Shown: piece after piece, positions 17,875 to 28,243 of the stretch
Position numbering within the stretch: position 1 is the stretch's first letter
Layout of the letters: each line of letters starts with the position of its first letter
Assembly (NCBI GenBank): GCA_963726765.1
Contig: CAVSDH010000014.1
Coordinates: forward strand, 62,001-126,000
DNA: 64,000 nucleotides
Reading direction: 5' to 3'
Source: CAIWHR01 sp963726765
GTDB lineage: Bacteria > Pseudomonadota > Gammaproteobacteria > Burkholderiales > Casimicrobiaceae
Notes under the pieces: generated by a model
The model's database searches: none
The model's input: the letters and a program-made list of their open reading frames with translations, nothing else
Told to the model about the DNA's origin: nothing
Translations under genes and position numbers: made by a program

Positions 17875-20289
17875 ATGCCCGACGTCTTCCAGATCGCGAT
17901 CGTCGGGTCGGGGCCCTCGGGGCTCTCTGCCGCGGCGCACGCCGCCGAGCTCGGCGCATCCCACGTGCTGCTCGAAGGCGAGCGCCACGTCGCGGACACG
18001 ATCTACAAGTACCAGAAGGGCAAGTACGTGATGGCGGAGCCTTCGGTGCTGCCGCTGCGCAGCCCGCTGTCCTTCGCTGCGGGAACGCGCGAGGCGATCC
18101 TGGGTGCGTGGGATACCGAGGTCGCGAAGTACAAGGTGAACCTGAAGCAGGGCGCCGGCGTAACGGAGATCACCGGCAAGAAGGGCGCCTTTGCGCTCAA
18201 GCTCGCGAACGGCGAGTCGGTGCAGGCGGAGAACGTGGTCCTCGCCATCGGCCTGCAGGGCAACCTTCGGAAGCTGGGCGTGAAGGGCGAGGACCTGCCG
18301 GTCGTCCAGTACCAGCTCGACGACCCGAAGGAATACGAGGACGAGACGATCGTCGTCGTCGGCGCCGGCGACGCGGCCATCGAGAACGCGCTGGCGCTCG
18401 CCGAGCAGAACCGCGTGATCATGATCAACCGCAACGAGGAATTCTCGCGCTGCAAGGAAGGCAACCTCACGCTCGTTCTGGCGGCGATCAAGGACGGCAG
18501 GATCGAATGCCGGTTCCAGGCGGCGGCGGCGAGCGTCGAGGCAAAGGAAACCGATGGCTGTCCCGCGCGCTTCAACGCGAAGACGCCCGAAGGCCTCGAG
18601 GTCATCGGATGTCATCGGGTGATTGCCCGCCTGGGCGCCACGCCCCCGCGCAAGCTGGTCGAGAGCTTCGGCATCAAGTTTCCCAACGCCGACCCGGCGT
18701 CGGTGCCGCAGCTCACCGACATGTACGAATCGAACGTTCCGGGCCTCTACATCGTCGGCGCGCTGGGCGGCTATCCGCTGATCAAGCAGGCGATGAACCA
18801 GGGCTACGAGGTCGTCGAGTACATCCGCGGCAACCGGGTCGAGCCCGCGGACGAGCCGCTGCTCAAAGCCAAGTTCGCGAACTACAAGCGGGCGCGGACG
18901 GTGAGCCACGGGCTCATCCTGCTGCAGAGGAACGTGCCGCTCCTCGCCGGCATCACCACCTTGCAGCTGCGGGAGTTCCTGCTCGACAGCGACATCAGGA
19001 CGCCGGAACCCGGCGAGATCATCTTCAACCGCAACGACTACACGAACACGTTCTACTCGATCGTCGAGGGCGAAGTCGGCATCGAGCTCAACGGCGGCAC
19101 GCCCGACGCCCGCTGGACGGTGCTGCGCACGGGCGACTTCTTCGGCGAGCTGTCGCTCGTGTCCGGGCGCCGGCGCGCGGCCACGGTGAAGGCGGCGCTC
19201 GGCTGCGTGCTGGTCGAGACGCCGCGGCGATCGATGCTGAAGCTGATCGCGTCGGTGGACAGCGTGCGGCGCGCGATCGATGCGGCGTTCCTCAAGCGTG
19301 CGGTGCGCGCGCATCTCACGCAGGAACTCCCGGACGCGGACCTCGACGCGCTCACCGAGGGCGCGCAGCTCAAGTTCTTCGCCGCCGGCGAGACGCTGTT
19401 CGCGGAGGGCGCCGCGGCCGACGGCCTCTACCTCATTCGCCGGGGCTCGGTCACCGTGTCGCGGCGCATCGGCGGGCGCGACGTCGTGCTGTCGTACGTT
19501 GCCGCCGGCAACTACGTCGGCGAGATGGCGCTCCTGTCGGACGCTCCGCGGATGGGCACGATCAAGGCGTCGGTGGCGACCGAGGTGATCATCCTCGACG
19601 GCATCCGCTTCAAGGAGATTGTCGCTCGACACCCGAAGCTCCGCGCGACGCTCGAGGAACGCTTTCTCGACCGCATCCGCGCGAACGTCCAGATGGAGTC
19701 GCAGGGCGAGTCCGGCAACGTCATCAGCTACCTCCTGCAGCAGGGCATCGGGGAGGCGACCGACGTGCTGCTGATCGACGAGAGCCTGTGCATCCGCTGC
19801 GACAACTGCGAAAAGGCCTGCGCCGACACGCACGGAGGAACGTCGCGGCTCAACCGCGAGGCCGGCCCGACCTACGCGCAGCTCCACGTGCCGACGTCGT
19901 GCCGCCATTGCGAGCATCCGCACTGCATGAAGGACTGCCCGCCCGACGCGATCCACCGCGCGCCGAACGGCGAGGTCTTCATCATGGATACCTGCATCGG
20001 CTGCGGCAACTGCGAGCGCAACTGCCCGTACGGCGTGATCCAGATGGCCCCCAAGGACCCGAATCGCCGCGCGCCGGGACTGTGGTCGTGGCTGCTGCTG
20101 GGAACGGGCGCGGAGCCGGGCCGCGAGGACAAGGTCTACGACAAGTCGAAGCCGAAAGTGGCCGTCAAGTGCGACATGTGCAAGGGACTGACCGGCGGCG
20201 CGGCGTGCGTACGCGCGTGCCCGACCGGCGCCGCGCTGCGGGTGTCGCCGGAAACGTTCCTCGATTACGCCGGCGCATCGCAGGGCTGA
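17875..20289 (+). CDS. Flavin reductase - two cNMP-binding domains - four 4Fe-4S clusters fusion
   Basis: 804 residues. Residues 1-320 are a thioredoxin-reductase-like NAD(P)H/FAD domain with GSGPSG at about 11-16 and a second nucleotide loop VVVGAGDAAIE near 160. Two cyclic-nucleotide-binding domains follow (about 345-460 and 470-590; GDFFGELSLVSGRRRAA, and GNYVGEMALLSDAPRMG). The C-terminus is a DmsB/HybB-like ferredoxin with four Cys groups (CIRCDNCEKAC, CRHCEHPHCMKDC, CIGCGNCERNC, CDMCKG...ACVRAC). No signal peptide, so it is probably cytoplasmic. It could feed electrons from NAD(P)H to the membrane part of this operon, gated by a cyclic nucleotide. A nucleotide cyclase lies at the start of the window. 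Confidence 0.88.
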   Translation: MPDVFQIAIVGSGPSGLSAAAHAAELGASHVLLEGERHVADTIYKYQKGKYVMAEPSVLPLRSPLSFAAGTREAILGAWDTEVAKYKVNLKQGAGVTEITGKKGAFALKLANGESVQAENVVLAIGLQGNLRKLGVKGEDLPVVQYQLDDPKEYEDETIVVVGAGDAAIENALALAEQNRVIMINRNEEFSRCKEGNLTLVLAAIKDGRIECRFQAAAASVEAKETDGCPARFNAKTPEGLEVIGCHRVIARLGATPPRKLVESFGIKFPNADPASVPQLTDMYESNVPGLYIVGALGGYPLIKQAMNQGYEVVEYIRGNRVEPADEPLLKAKFANYKRARTVSHGLILLQRNVPLLAGITTLQLREFLLDSDIRTPEPGEIIFNRNDYTNTFYSIVEGEVGIELNGGTPDARWTVLRTGDFFGELSLVSGRRRAATVKAALGCVLVETPRRSMLKLIASVDSVRRAIDAAFLKRAVRAHLTQELPDADLDALTEGAQLKFFAAGETLFAEGAAADGLYLIRRGSVTVSRRIGGRDVVLSYVAAGNYVGEMALLSDAPRMGTIKASVATEVIILDGIRFKEIVARHPKLRATLEERFLDRIRANVQMESQGESGNVISYLLQQGIGEATDVLLIDESLCIRCDNCEKACADTHGGTSRLNREAGPTYAQLHVPTSCRHCEHPHCMKDCPPDAIHRAPNGEVFIMDTCIGCGNCERNCPYGVIQMAPKDPNRRAPGLWSWLLLGTGAEPGREDKVYDKSKPKVAVKCDMCKGLTGGAACVRACPTGAALRVSPETFLDYAGASQG

Positions 20290-20313
20290 CCGGTTCTCCG
20301 CCGGCGAGGTGCT

Positions 20314-20322
20314 TGCTATGAT
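20314..20322 (+). promoter_or_regulatory. Extended -10 promoter for maeB
   Basis: TGCTATGAT: a TGn extension and hexamer TATGAT at 20317-20322, about 32 bp before the maeB start. It lacks a clear -35, as expected for extended -10 promoters. The preceding operon ends at 20289, so maeB probably has its own promoter. Confidence 0.5.
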
Positions 20323-20354
20323 GGCACCCCGCCGTTGAGTACGAAGGCCCTCCG

Positions 20355-22646
<2,292 letters not shown>

Positions 22647-22735
22647 GTCGCCGGCGCGAACCGGATCGGCGTCTGCTGGCGTCGGCACGGCTGCGCGAAG
22701 ACCGCAGGACGGGTTCGGGTAAAATGCCACCCACC

Positions 22736-22825
22736 GGAGAGGTGGATGAGCGGTTTAAGTCGCACGCCTGGAAAGCGTGTTTAGGTTAATAGCCTAACGC
22801 GGGTTCGAATCCCGCCCTCCCGCCA
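22736..22825 (+). tRNA. tRNA-Ser (anticodon GGA), acceptor 3' strand one base short
   Basis: A class II tRNA of 90 bases including encoded CCA. The anticodon stem CACGC/GCGTG frames the loop CTGGAAA, giving GGA (serine). The long variable arm TTAGGTTAATAGCCTAA and T arm GCGGG-TTCGAAT-CCCGC are clear. The 5' acceptor strand is GGAGAGG, so the 3' strand should read CCTCTCC; the window has CCTCCC, one T missing. I take this as a sequence error, or a change made by island integration at this site. A TAAAAT -10 candidate lies at 22720-22725. Confidence 0.93.
22802..22819 (+). other. Candidate attachment site attL (tRNA-Ser 3' end)
   Basis: The 18 bases GGTTCGAATCCCGCCCTC of the tRNA T arm and acceptor recur exactly at 32120-32137, and both copies are soon followed by GCCA. 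tRNA 3' ends are standard integration targets, and AlpA and integrase sequences lie immediately inside. This supports an integrated element about 9.3 kb long. Confidence 0.55.
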
Positions 22826-22863
22826 ATCCCTAAATAGGGGAAATCTCGAAATCCGCATTTCGC

Positions 22864-22885
22864 CGTGGACTAATCGTGGACCAAT
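22864..22885 (+). repeat. 11-bp tandem repeat beside the attachment site
   Basis: CGTGGACTAAT at 22864-22874 is followed directly by CGTGGACCAAT at 22875-22885 (one mismatch). Position just inside the tRNA end and next to an AlpA gene suits arm-type or excisionase binding sites. Function is inferred from position only. Confidence 0.45.
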
Positions 22886-22926
22886 CCGACCAGGCTCAGC
22901 GTTACCTTGATTAGGCCCGTGCTAGC

Positions 22927-23133
22927 TCAGTACTTTGCGAGCCCAGCGGTCCATTCCAGAAGGTCCTGCATTCTCCATCGAACCGACCGTTCGGAGACAC
23001 GCAACGGATGCGGGAATGTAACGTCGGACACTCGCTTGTAGATGGTGGACCGTGAAAGGCCGACGAGACGACATACGTCCGTTAAACGCAGCAGCGCATT
23101 CGGCGGGAACAGCTGAGTGTGGTTCGACGCCAT
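22927..23133 (-). CDS. AlpA-family phage/island regulator
   Basis: 68 residues, normal for AlpA. It has the winged helix-turn-helix pattern LLRLTDVCRLVGLSRSTIYK followed by FPHPLRVSERSVRW and a final VEW-like segment (LLEWTAGLAKY). Members bind DNA and act as excisionase-like directionality factors or activate the neighbouring integrase gene. It is about 100 bp from the tRNA-Ser end, on the strand facing it, and downstream of the integrase remnant. This is good evidence for a former mobile island. Confidence 0.85.
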   Translation of the reverse strand: MASNHTQLFPPNALLRLTDVCRLVGLSRSTIYKRVSDVTFPHPLRVSERSVRWRMQDLLEWTAGLAKY

Positions 23134-23389
23134 CTTCTGTTGTGAATGTGCAGCCGTGGCGCCTGCGGCGCGTGGGACTGTTCTTTCGCGCGAGGCTCCG
23201 CCCGATCCGGCCTGACCACCCCCGCGCGCGTAAGCGACTCAACCTGCGCCCGGAGCCTTTCAATCTCGACCGCGGCCAGCGCACGTTCACCCCCAACTCG
23301 GCAGCCGTGCGCTGGCCGGCGTCAACCCGCAGGAGATCGAGAATGTCGCCTCCGGTGGCGTATCGCGCAACGGGTTCATATCGGGACAC
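23082..23389 (-). CDS. Small phage-like protein with coiled coil (apparent frameshift near 23280)
   Basis: Between the integrase remnant and AlpA lies a frame starting MSRYEPVARYATGGDILDLL. It seems to continue, after a one-base shift near 23280, as ERALAAVEIERLRAQVESL, a likely coiled coil, followed by a polar tail. The stop is at 23082-23084, overlapping the AlpA start by about 50 bp. The joined protein would have about 102 residues. No function is recognised. The location and overlap suit a small accessory gene of an integrated element. It could also be degenerate. Confidence 0.4.
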
Positions 23390-23395
23390 GGCGGC

Positions 23396-23690
23396 CTACG
23401 TCTTCGACTTATGCCGGCGACCCAACTGCGGCTCAATCCAAGCTTCCACCTTGCCTCGCTCCAGTCCCGTGTCGGCACCCTCGATCCATTTCGAGTAGAT
23501 CTCGAACAGCATCTTCGACGATGCATGTCCGAGCTGACGAGCGACCCATGCCGGATTGGCGCCTGCCACCAGACACATCGTCGCAAAGGTGTGTCGCGTC
23601 TGCTTCGGTGGGACACGCCGACCGAATTCGCCCGTCGTTGCTTGCGCGAGCCGAAAACGACGATACCCGAGAAGCCGAAAATTTCCATTT
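23396..23690 (-). pseudogene. Tyrosine recombinase (integrase), C-terminal remnant
   Basis: Only the catalytic C-terminus remains. Visible are the catalytic Arg segment (PPKQTRHTFATM), the histidine in ARQLGHAS, and the nucleophile region MLFEIYSKWI, followed by a polar tail. The order and spacing of Arg, His and Tyr are those of phage-type tyrosine recombinases. Upstream of about 23690 the frame runs into AT-rich sequence with repeated TACTAAAA words and no integrase N-terminus. The gene is therefore truncated and the island probably cannot excise on its own. Confidence 0.75.
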
Positions 23691-23780
23691 CTGAGCGCTA
23701 CTAAAACGGGTCCGGGGTCATTTCAACCTCTGACTCTAAATCCACCTGCTACTAAAATAAAAGTCACGTCGGTAACTGGG

Positions 23781-25265
23781 TCAGCCGCGCCCGGAGGACA
23801 GGAAGCGCCCCGCGCGATCCGGGCCCGCATGTCCGCGCCGAAGGGTGATCGCACCGTTGACCAGCACATGGTCGATGCCGCGACTGATCGCCTGTGGTTG
23901 CTCGAACGTGGCCACGTCCTCCACCGTTGCCGCATCGAATACGCACACATCCGCAAACCACCCGGCGCGCAGTTCGCCGCGCTGCTGCAGATTGAAGCGA
24001 CGCGCGCTCAGCCCCGTCATCTTGTGCACGGCGGTCTCGAGCGGGAAGATTGCAAGATCGCGACTGTAGTGGCCCAGCACGCGAGGAAATGTTCCCCACA
24101 GGCGTGGATGCGGATGATGATCGTGCGGCAGGCCGTCCGAGCCGATCATCGTGGCCGGGTAGCGCAGCACGCGCTGCACATCGTCCTCGCGCATCTGGAA
24201 GTAGCAGGCGCCACCGGGCTGCAGCCGCTCGCAGGCTTCCTGTTGCGTGCAGTTCCACTCGGCGGCGATGTCGGCCAGGTGCCGCGCCGCCATCTCCGGA
24301 TGCGGCTCCGACGACGTGACGACGACGTCGATGATCCCATCGATCAGGTCCGCGCGCAGGACGGTGGATCCGGCGACATACGGGTAGGCATCGAGTCCGA
24401 TCGGTTGCCGCGATCGCGCCGCGTCGATGTGGGCCAGCGTCTGCATCGTGCGGCCCCAGTTCTGCGGTCCTGCGCATTTGTGATGCGAGATGACGACCGG
24501 CACATTGCCGCGCTTTGCGGCCGCGAACGCCTCGTCGAGCGCAGCGAAGATCTCGTTCATCTCGTTGCGGATGTGCGTCGTGTAGATGCCGCCGGCGTCA
24601 CCGGCGATGCCGGCAAGCAGGGCAAGCTCATCGACATCGGCGGCGGCGCCGGTCGCGTAGAACACGCCGGACGACAGTCCGATCGCACCCGCGTCCATGC
24701 CTTCGCGCAGCAGCTCGACCATCCTCGCCTGCTCGGCACGGGTTGCCGGGCGGTAGGGGTCGTCCATCGTGGCCACCCGCAGCGTCGAATGGCCGACCAA
24801 CGCCGCGACATTGACCGCGGGCTGCGCGTGCCGGACGGCCGCAACATAGGCAGCCATCGTCGGATAGATGTACTTGTCATTGCCGCCAAGCAGGTTCAAT
24901 GGCGGCGGCACATCGGCGTGCACGAGCGGAGCGAGGCTGATGCCGCAATTGCCCACGATGACCGTGGTCACGCCCTGCGTGATCTTCGGCAGCATCCGCG
25001 GGTCTGCAAGGACGATCTGGTCGTCGTGCGTGTGGACGTCGATGAAGCCGGGCGCGACGATCAATCCCGTGACATCGATCACCTCGGCGTCCGCGGCGAC
25101 AAGGTCGCGGCCGATCGCAGTGATCCGGTCGCCGTCGATGCGCACATCCGCAACAAACCGGTCCGCGCCGGTGCCGTCGATGACGGTGCCGCCGGAAAGC
25201 AGGAGCGCCGGACTTGCCGTTGTCGGTGTGCGGGATTCATGGCGATTTGCCTTTCGTTCGATCAT
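23781..25265 (-). CDS. N-acyl-D-amino-acid deacylase (D-aminoacylase family)
   Basis: About 494 residues. It belongs to the amidohydrolase superfamily and would hydrolyse N-acyl-D-amino acids or related dipeptide-like substrates to the free D-amino acid. Seen: the N-terminal beta sandwich GTVIDGTGADRFVADVRIDGDRI, the metal motif PGFIDVHTHDD near residue 80, IVGNCGISLAP, YTTHIRNE, VISHHKCAGP, and the late MIGSDGLPHDHHPHPRLWG with the catalytic Asp. The start at 25265 overlaps the RpiR stop (ATGA). As the last gene of the peptide-transport operon it likely processes the imported substrate. The start gives a short basic leader and no signal peptide, so it is cytoplasmic. Confidence 0.88.
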   Translation of the reverse strand: MIERKANRHESRTPTTASPALLLSGGTVIDGTGADRFVADVRIDGDRITAIGRDLVAADAEVIDVTGLIVAPGFIDVHTHDDQIVLADPRMLPKITQGVTTVIVGNCGISLAPLVHADVPPPLNLLGGNDKYIYPTMAAYVAAVRHAQPAVNVAALVGHSTLRVATMDDPYRPATRAEQARMVELLREGMDAGAIGLSSGVFYATGAAADVDELALLAGIAGDAGGIYTTHIRNEMNEIFAALDEAFAAAKRGNVPVVISHHKCAGPQNWGRTMQTLAHIDAARSRQPIGLDAYPYVAGSTVLRADLIDGIIDVVVTSSEPHPEMAARHLADIAAEWNCTQQEACERLQPGGACYFQMREDDVQRVLRYPATMIGSDGLPHDHHPHPRLWGTFPRVLGHYSRDLAIFPLETAVHKMTGLSARRFNLQQRGELRAGWFADVCVFDAATVEDVATFEQPQAISRGIDHVLVNGAITLRRGHAGPDRAGRFLSSGRG

Positions 25266-26170
25266 GCGGACGGAAGCACGGGATGGATCTCGTTTTCCGT
25301 GCCGCGCTCCTTCAGCACCTGCCGCACGCGCTTGAGTTGGCGGAACGCGGCCGGCCCGCGGCGCAATCCGACGCCCACCATCAGGATTTCGAGATAGGCA
25401 AGCTGTGCCAGGTACGCCTCGGTGCCCACGCGCATCGCATGGTCGACCGGCACCACCACCGGCAGCAGGATGTCGGTCAACTTGGCCAGCGGAGTATTGA
25501 GCTGCGAGATGGCCACGATCATCGCGCCCTGTTCCTTCGCCACCTCCACCGCATTGATGAGGCTGCGCATCCGGCCGACATAGGAAATGGCCAGCACGAC
25601 GTCGTTGCGATTCATCGTGGCGGCCGAGATCAATTGCAGGTGCCCGTCGAAGTACGCGCCCGAGGTGATGCCGAGCCGCGCGAATCGCGCCTGCGCGTCG
25701 CTTGCCATGAACATGGAGACGTTGCCCACGCCGTAGCAGTCCACCCGCCGTGCCTTGGCGATGCGCGCCGCGGCGCGTTCGAGTTCCTGCGGAACGACGT
25801 GCCGTTCGAGATTCGCAAGCGCGCTGACCGCACTCTGCAGCACCTTGTGCGTCACCGTCTGCATGTCGTCGCCGGGCACCACCGCGCGGTGCAGCATCGA
25901 TTTTCCGACAGCCAGGTTCTGGGCCAGCCGGAGCTTGAACTCGCGGAGGCCCGCACAACCCAGCGCACGACAGAACCGGGTAATGGTGGGCGGGCTCACT
26001 TTGGCGCGGCGTGCCAGCGCGTCGACATTGGCATGCAGCGCAAACTCGGGATCCTCGAGCATCGCCGCGGCCACCTGCTGGTGCGCCAGCGATAGCGTCG
26101 CCGCACGTTCGCGCATGGCAACGATCAGGTCCGTGGCGGGACCGCGGGGGGTGTCGCGACGTCCGGTCAT
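25262..26170 (-). CDS. RpiR-family transcriptional regulator
   Basis: 302 residues. The N-terminal HTH_6 domain (about 20-95) contains VDALARRAKVSPPTITRFCRALGCAGLREFK. The C-terminal half is a SIS domain (about 130-270) that in this family senses phosphosugars or related ligands (DCYGVGNVSMF, DVVLAISYVGRMRSLINAV). It lies between the transporter ATPase gene and the deacylase, so it probably controls this operon. Two TGTAA-N5-TTACA palindromes upstream of the operon match operators known for RpiR/HexR-type proteins. Confidence 0.92.
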   Translation of the reverse strand: MTGRRDTPRGPATDLIVAMRERAATLSLAHQQVAAAMLEDPEFALHANVDALARRAKVSPPTITRFCRALGCAGLREFKLRLAQNLAVGKSMLHRAVVPGDDMQTVTHKVLQSAVSALANLERHVVPQELERAAARIAKARRVDCYGVGNVSMFMASDAQARFARLGITSGAYFDGHLQLISAATMNRNDVVLAISYVGRMRSLINAVEVAKEQGAMIVAISQLNTPLAKLTDILLPVVVPVDHAMRVGTEAYLAQLAYLEILMVGVGLRRGPAAFRQLKRVRQVLKERGTENEIHPVLPSA

Positions 26171-26237
26171 TGCAATCGGCCTTCGGTTCGCGCGCCCGTC
26201 AGTGCGGCGTCATCGTCGTTGGGGTTCATCAGGCAGA

Positions 26238-27179
26238 TCATGGCAGATCGTCCCTCAGGCAAGCCTTGAACCGCCCGGGTGCGACTTCGCGCAGCGGCGG
26301 AACCGTCGCGGCGCAGGCGTCCTGCGCGTACGGGCAGCGGGTGCGGAACACGCAGCCGGAAGGCGGATCGACCGGACTGGGAATGTCGCCCTGCAGCAGG
26401 CGACGCTCGCGCCGCGCGTCCGGGTCGGGCCGCGGCGATGCCGCGAGCAGCGCCTGCGTGTAAGGATGCAGCGGCGTCCGGTACATCGCGCCGGCGGGCG
26501 CGATCTCCATCACCTTGCCGAGATAGAGCACGACGATGCGGTCGCACAGGTACTCGACGATGTCGAGATCGTGCGAGATGAAGAGCATCGTCAGGCCGAA
26601 CCGTTCGCGCAGGTCGGACAGCAGGTTGATCACCTGCGCCTGGATCGACACGTCGAGTGCGGACACCGGCTCGTCGGCGACGATGAAGCGCGGCTCCACC
26701 GCAAGCGCGCGGGCAATGCCGATCCGCTGCCGCTGCCCGCCCGAGAATTCGTGCGGGAACCGTCGCGCATGCTCGGGCGCGAGGCCCACCAGCCGCAGCA
26801 GTTCCGCGATGCGCCCGGCTCGCGCAGGCACCGGGATGCAGGCCGTGGGTCGACAGCGCCTCGTCCAGCGTGTCGCCGACGCGTCGCCGCGGGTTGAGGC
26901 TTGCGTACGGGTCCTGGAAGATGATCTGCAGATGGCGCCGATAGGGCCGCATGGCGCGCGCCGACAGCGGGGCGAGATCCACGCCTTCGAAGACGACTTC
27001 ACCGGCGGTCGGGTCGAGCAGCTTCAGCACGCTGCGTCCGATCGTGCTCTTGCCCGAACCGGATTCACCGACCAGGCCCAGCACTTCGCCTTTCCGGATC
27101 TCGAAGCTGACGTCGTCCACGGCGCGTACCGGGCGGTCGCTCGGGCCGAAATACTTCTTGAGCCCGCGCACGGCCAGCA
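26238..27179 (-). CDS. Peptide ABC transporter ATP-binding protein (DppF-like), frameshift near 26830
   Basis: About 313 residues after repair. Walker A is GESGSGKST, the Q-loop follows in IIFQDPYASLNPRRRVGD, and the signature FSGGQRQRIGIARAL and Walker B FIVADEPVSALD are in the second frame segment. The C-terminal extension with paired cysteines (GCVFRTRCPYAQDAC) is typical of OppF/DppF. Register is lost near 26830 between the Q-loop and signature, consistent with one indel. It uses ATP to drive import through the DppBC channel. Starts 32 bp after the DppD stop. Confidence 0.88.
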
Positions 27180-27211
27180 TGGCGGGGGCCTCGACGCGGC
27201 GGCGCTCGCGC

Positions 27212-28243
27212 TCACCTCTCCTCCCATCGGAGGCAACGCGACCGCTGTCCCCCGGCAACTTCGGCCAGCGGCGGCATCGCGGCATCGCATTCGGCGACCG
27301 CGAGTGCGCAGCGCGGCGAGAACGCGCAGCCCGGCAGGGGATCGAGCGGGCTCGCGACCTGGCCGGGGATGGCGTTCAGGCGCCGCTTCGCCGGCGCGCC
27401 GTCGTCGTCCAGCACGCGTTGCGGCAGGCAGGCGAGCAATCCGCGCGTATACGGATGGCGTGGCGCGCGAAACAGCTCGCGCACGTCACCTTCCTCGACG
27501 ACGCGCCCGCAGTACATGACGACGACGCGGTCGGCGATCTCGGCGACGACGCCCAGGTTGTGCGTGATGAACAGCACCGCCATGCCGATCTCGCGCCGCA
27601 GCTTGTCGAGCAGGGCAAGGATCTGCGCCTGGATCGTCACGTCCAGCGCCGTCGTGGGCTCGTCGGCGATCAGCAGCACCGGATTGCAGGTGAGCGCCAT
27701 CGCGATCATCACGCGCTGCAGCATCCCGCCCGACAGTTGATGCGGATACTCGGCGAGGCGCTGTTTCGCGGCCGGGATTTCCACCAGCTCGAGCATGTCC
27801 AGCGCGCGCTTCATCGCGGCATGGCGATCCATCCCCAGGTGAATCTCGGCCGCCTCGGCAATCTGGCTGCCCACCGTCAGGACGGGATTGAGGCTCGTCA
27901 TCGGCTCCTGGAAGATCATCGCGATGTCGCGGCCGCGCAACCGGCGCAGCGCCTTCGCCGGCAGCCGCGCGAGATCGACGACGGTGCCCTCGCGCGTGCG
28001 AAACAGGATCTCGCCGCCGACGATGCGCCCCGGCGGGTGGCAATGAGCCCCATGATCGACAGGCTCGTCACCGATTTGCCGGAACCCGATTCGCCGACGA
28101 CGGCGAGCGTTTCGCCCGGCGTCGAGCGTGAACGAGACGTCCTCGACCGCCTTGACCAGGCCGGCGTCGGTGTCGAAATGGGTGCGCAGGTGGCGAACCT
28201 CGAGGAGCGGGGCGGCCGAGGGCGCCGGTGGGTTCGTCGTCAA
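27212..28243 (-). CDS. Peptide ABC transporter ATP-binding protein (DppD-like), two compensating indels around Walker A
   Basis: About 343 residues. From near 28115 to 28035 the frame is displaced. Read in the adjacent frame the missing part is VVGESGSGKSVTSLSIMGLI, a perfect Walker A. Two opposite single-base errors bracket it. The rest is intact: IFQEPMTSLNPVL, LSGGMLQRVMIAMAL, LLIADEPTTALD, HNLGVVAEIADRVVVMY and the Cys-containing tail (PGCAFSPRCALAVAEC). A TTG start at 28243 overlaps the DppC stop (TTGA), which makes coupled translation likely. It works with DppF at the inner face of the membrane. Confidence 0.87.
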   Translation of the reverse strand: MTTNPPAPSAAPLLEVRHLRTHFDTDAGLVKAVEDVSFTLDAGRNARRRRRIGFRQIGDEPVDHGAHCHPPGRIVGGEILFRTREGTVVDLARLPAKALRRLRGRDIAMIFQEPMTSLNPVLTVGSQIAEAAEIHLGMDRHAAMKRALDMLELVEIPAAKQRLAEYPHQLSGGMLQRVMIAMALTCNPVLLIADEPTTALDVTIQAQILALLDKLRREIGMAVLFITHNLGVVAEIADRVVVMYCGRVVEEGDVRELFRAPRHPYTRGLLACLPQRVLDDDGAPAKRRLNAIPGQVASPLDPLPGCAFSPRCALAVAECDAAMPPLAEVAGGQRSRCLRWEER

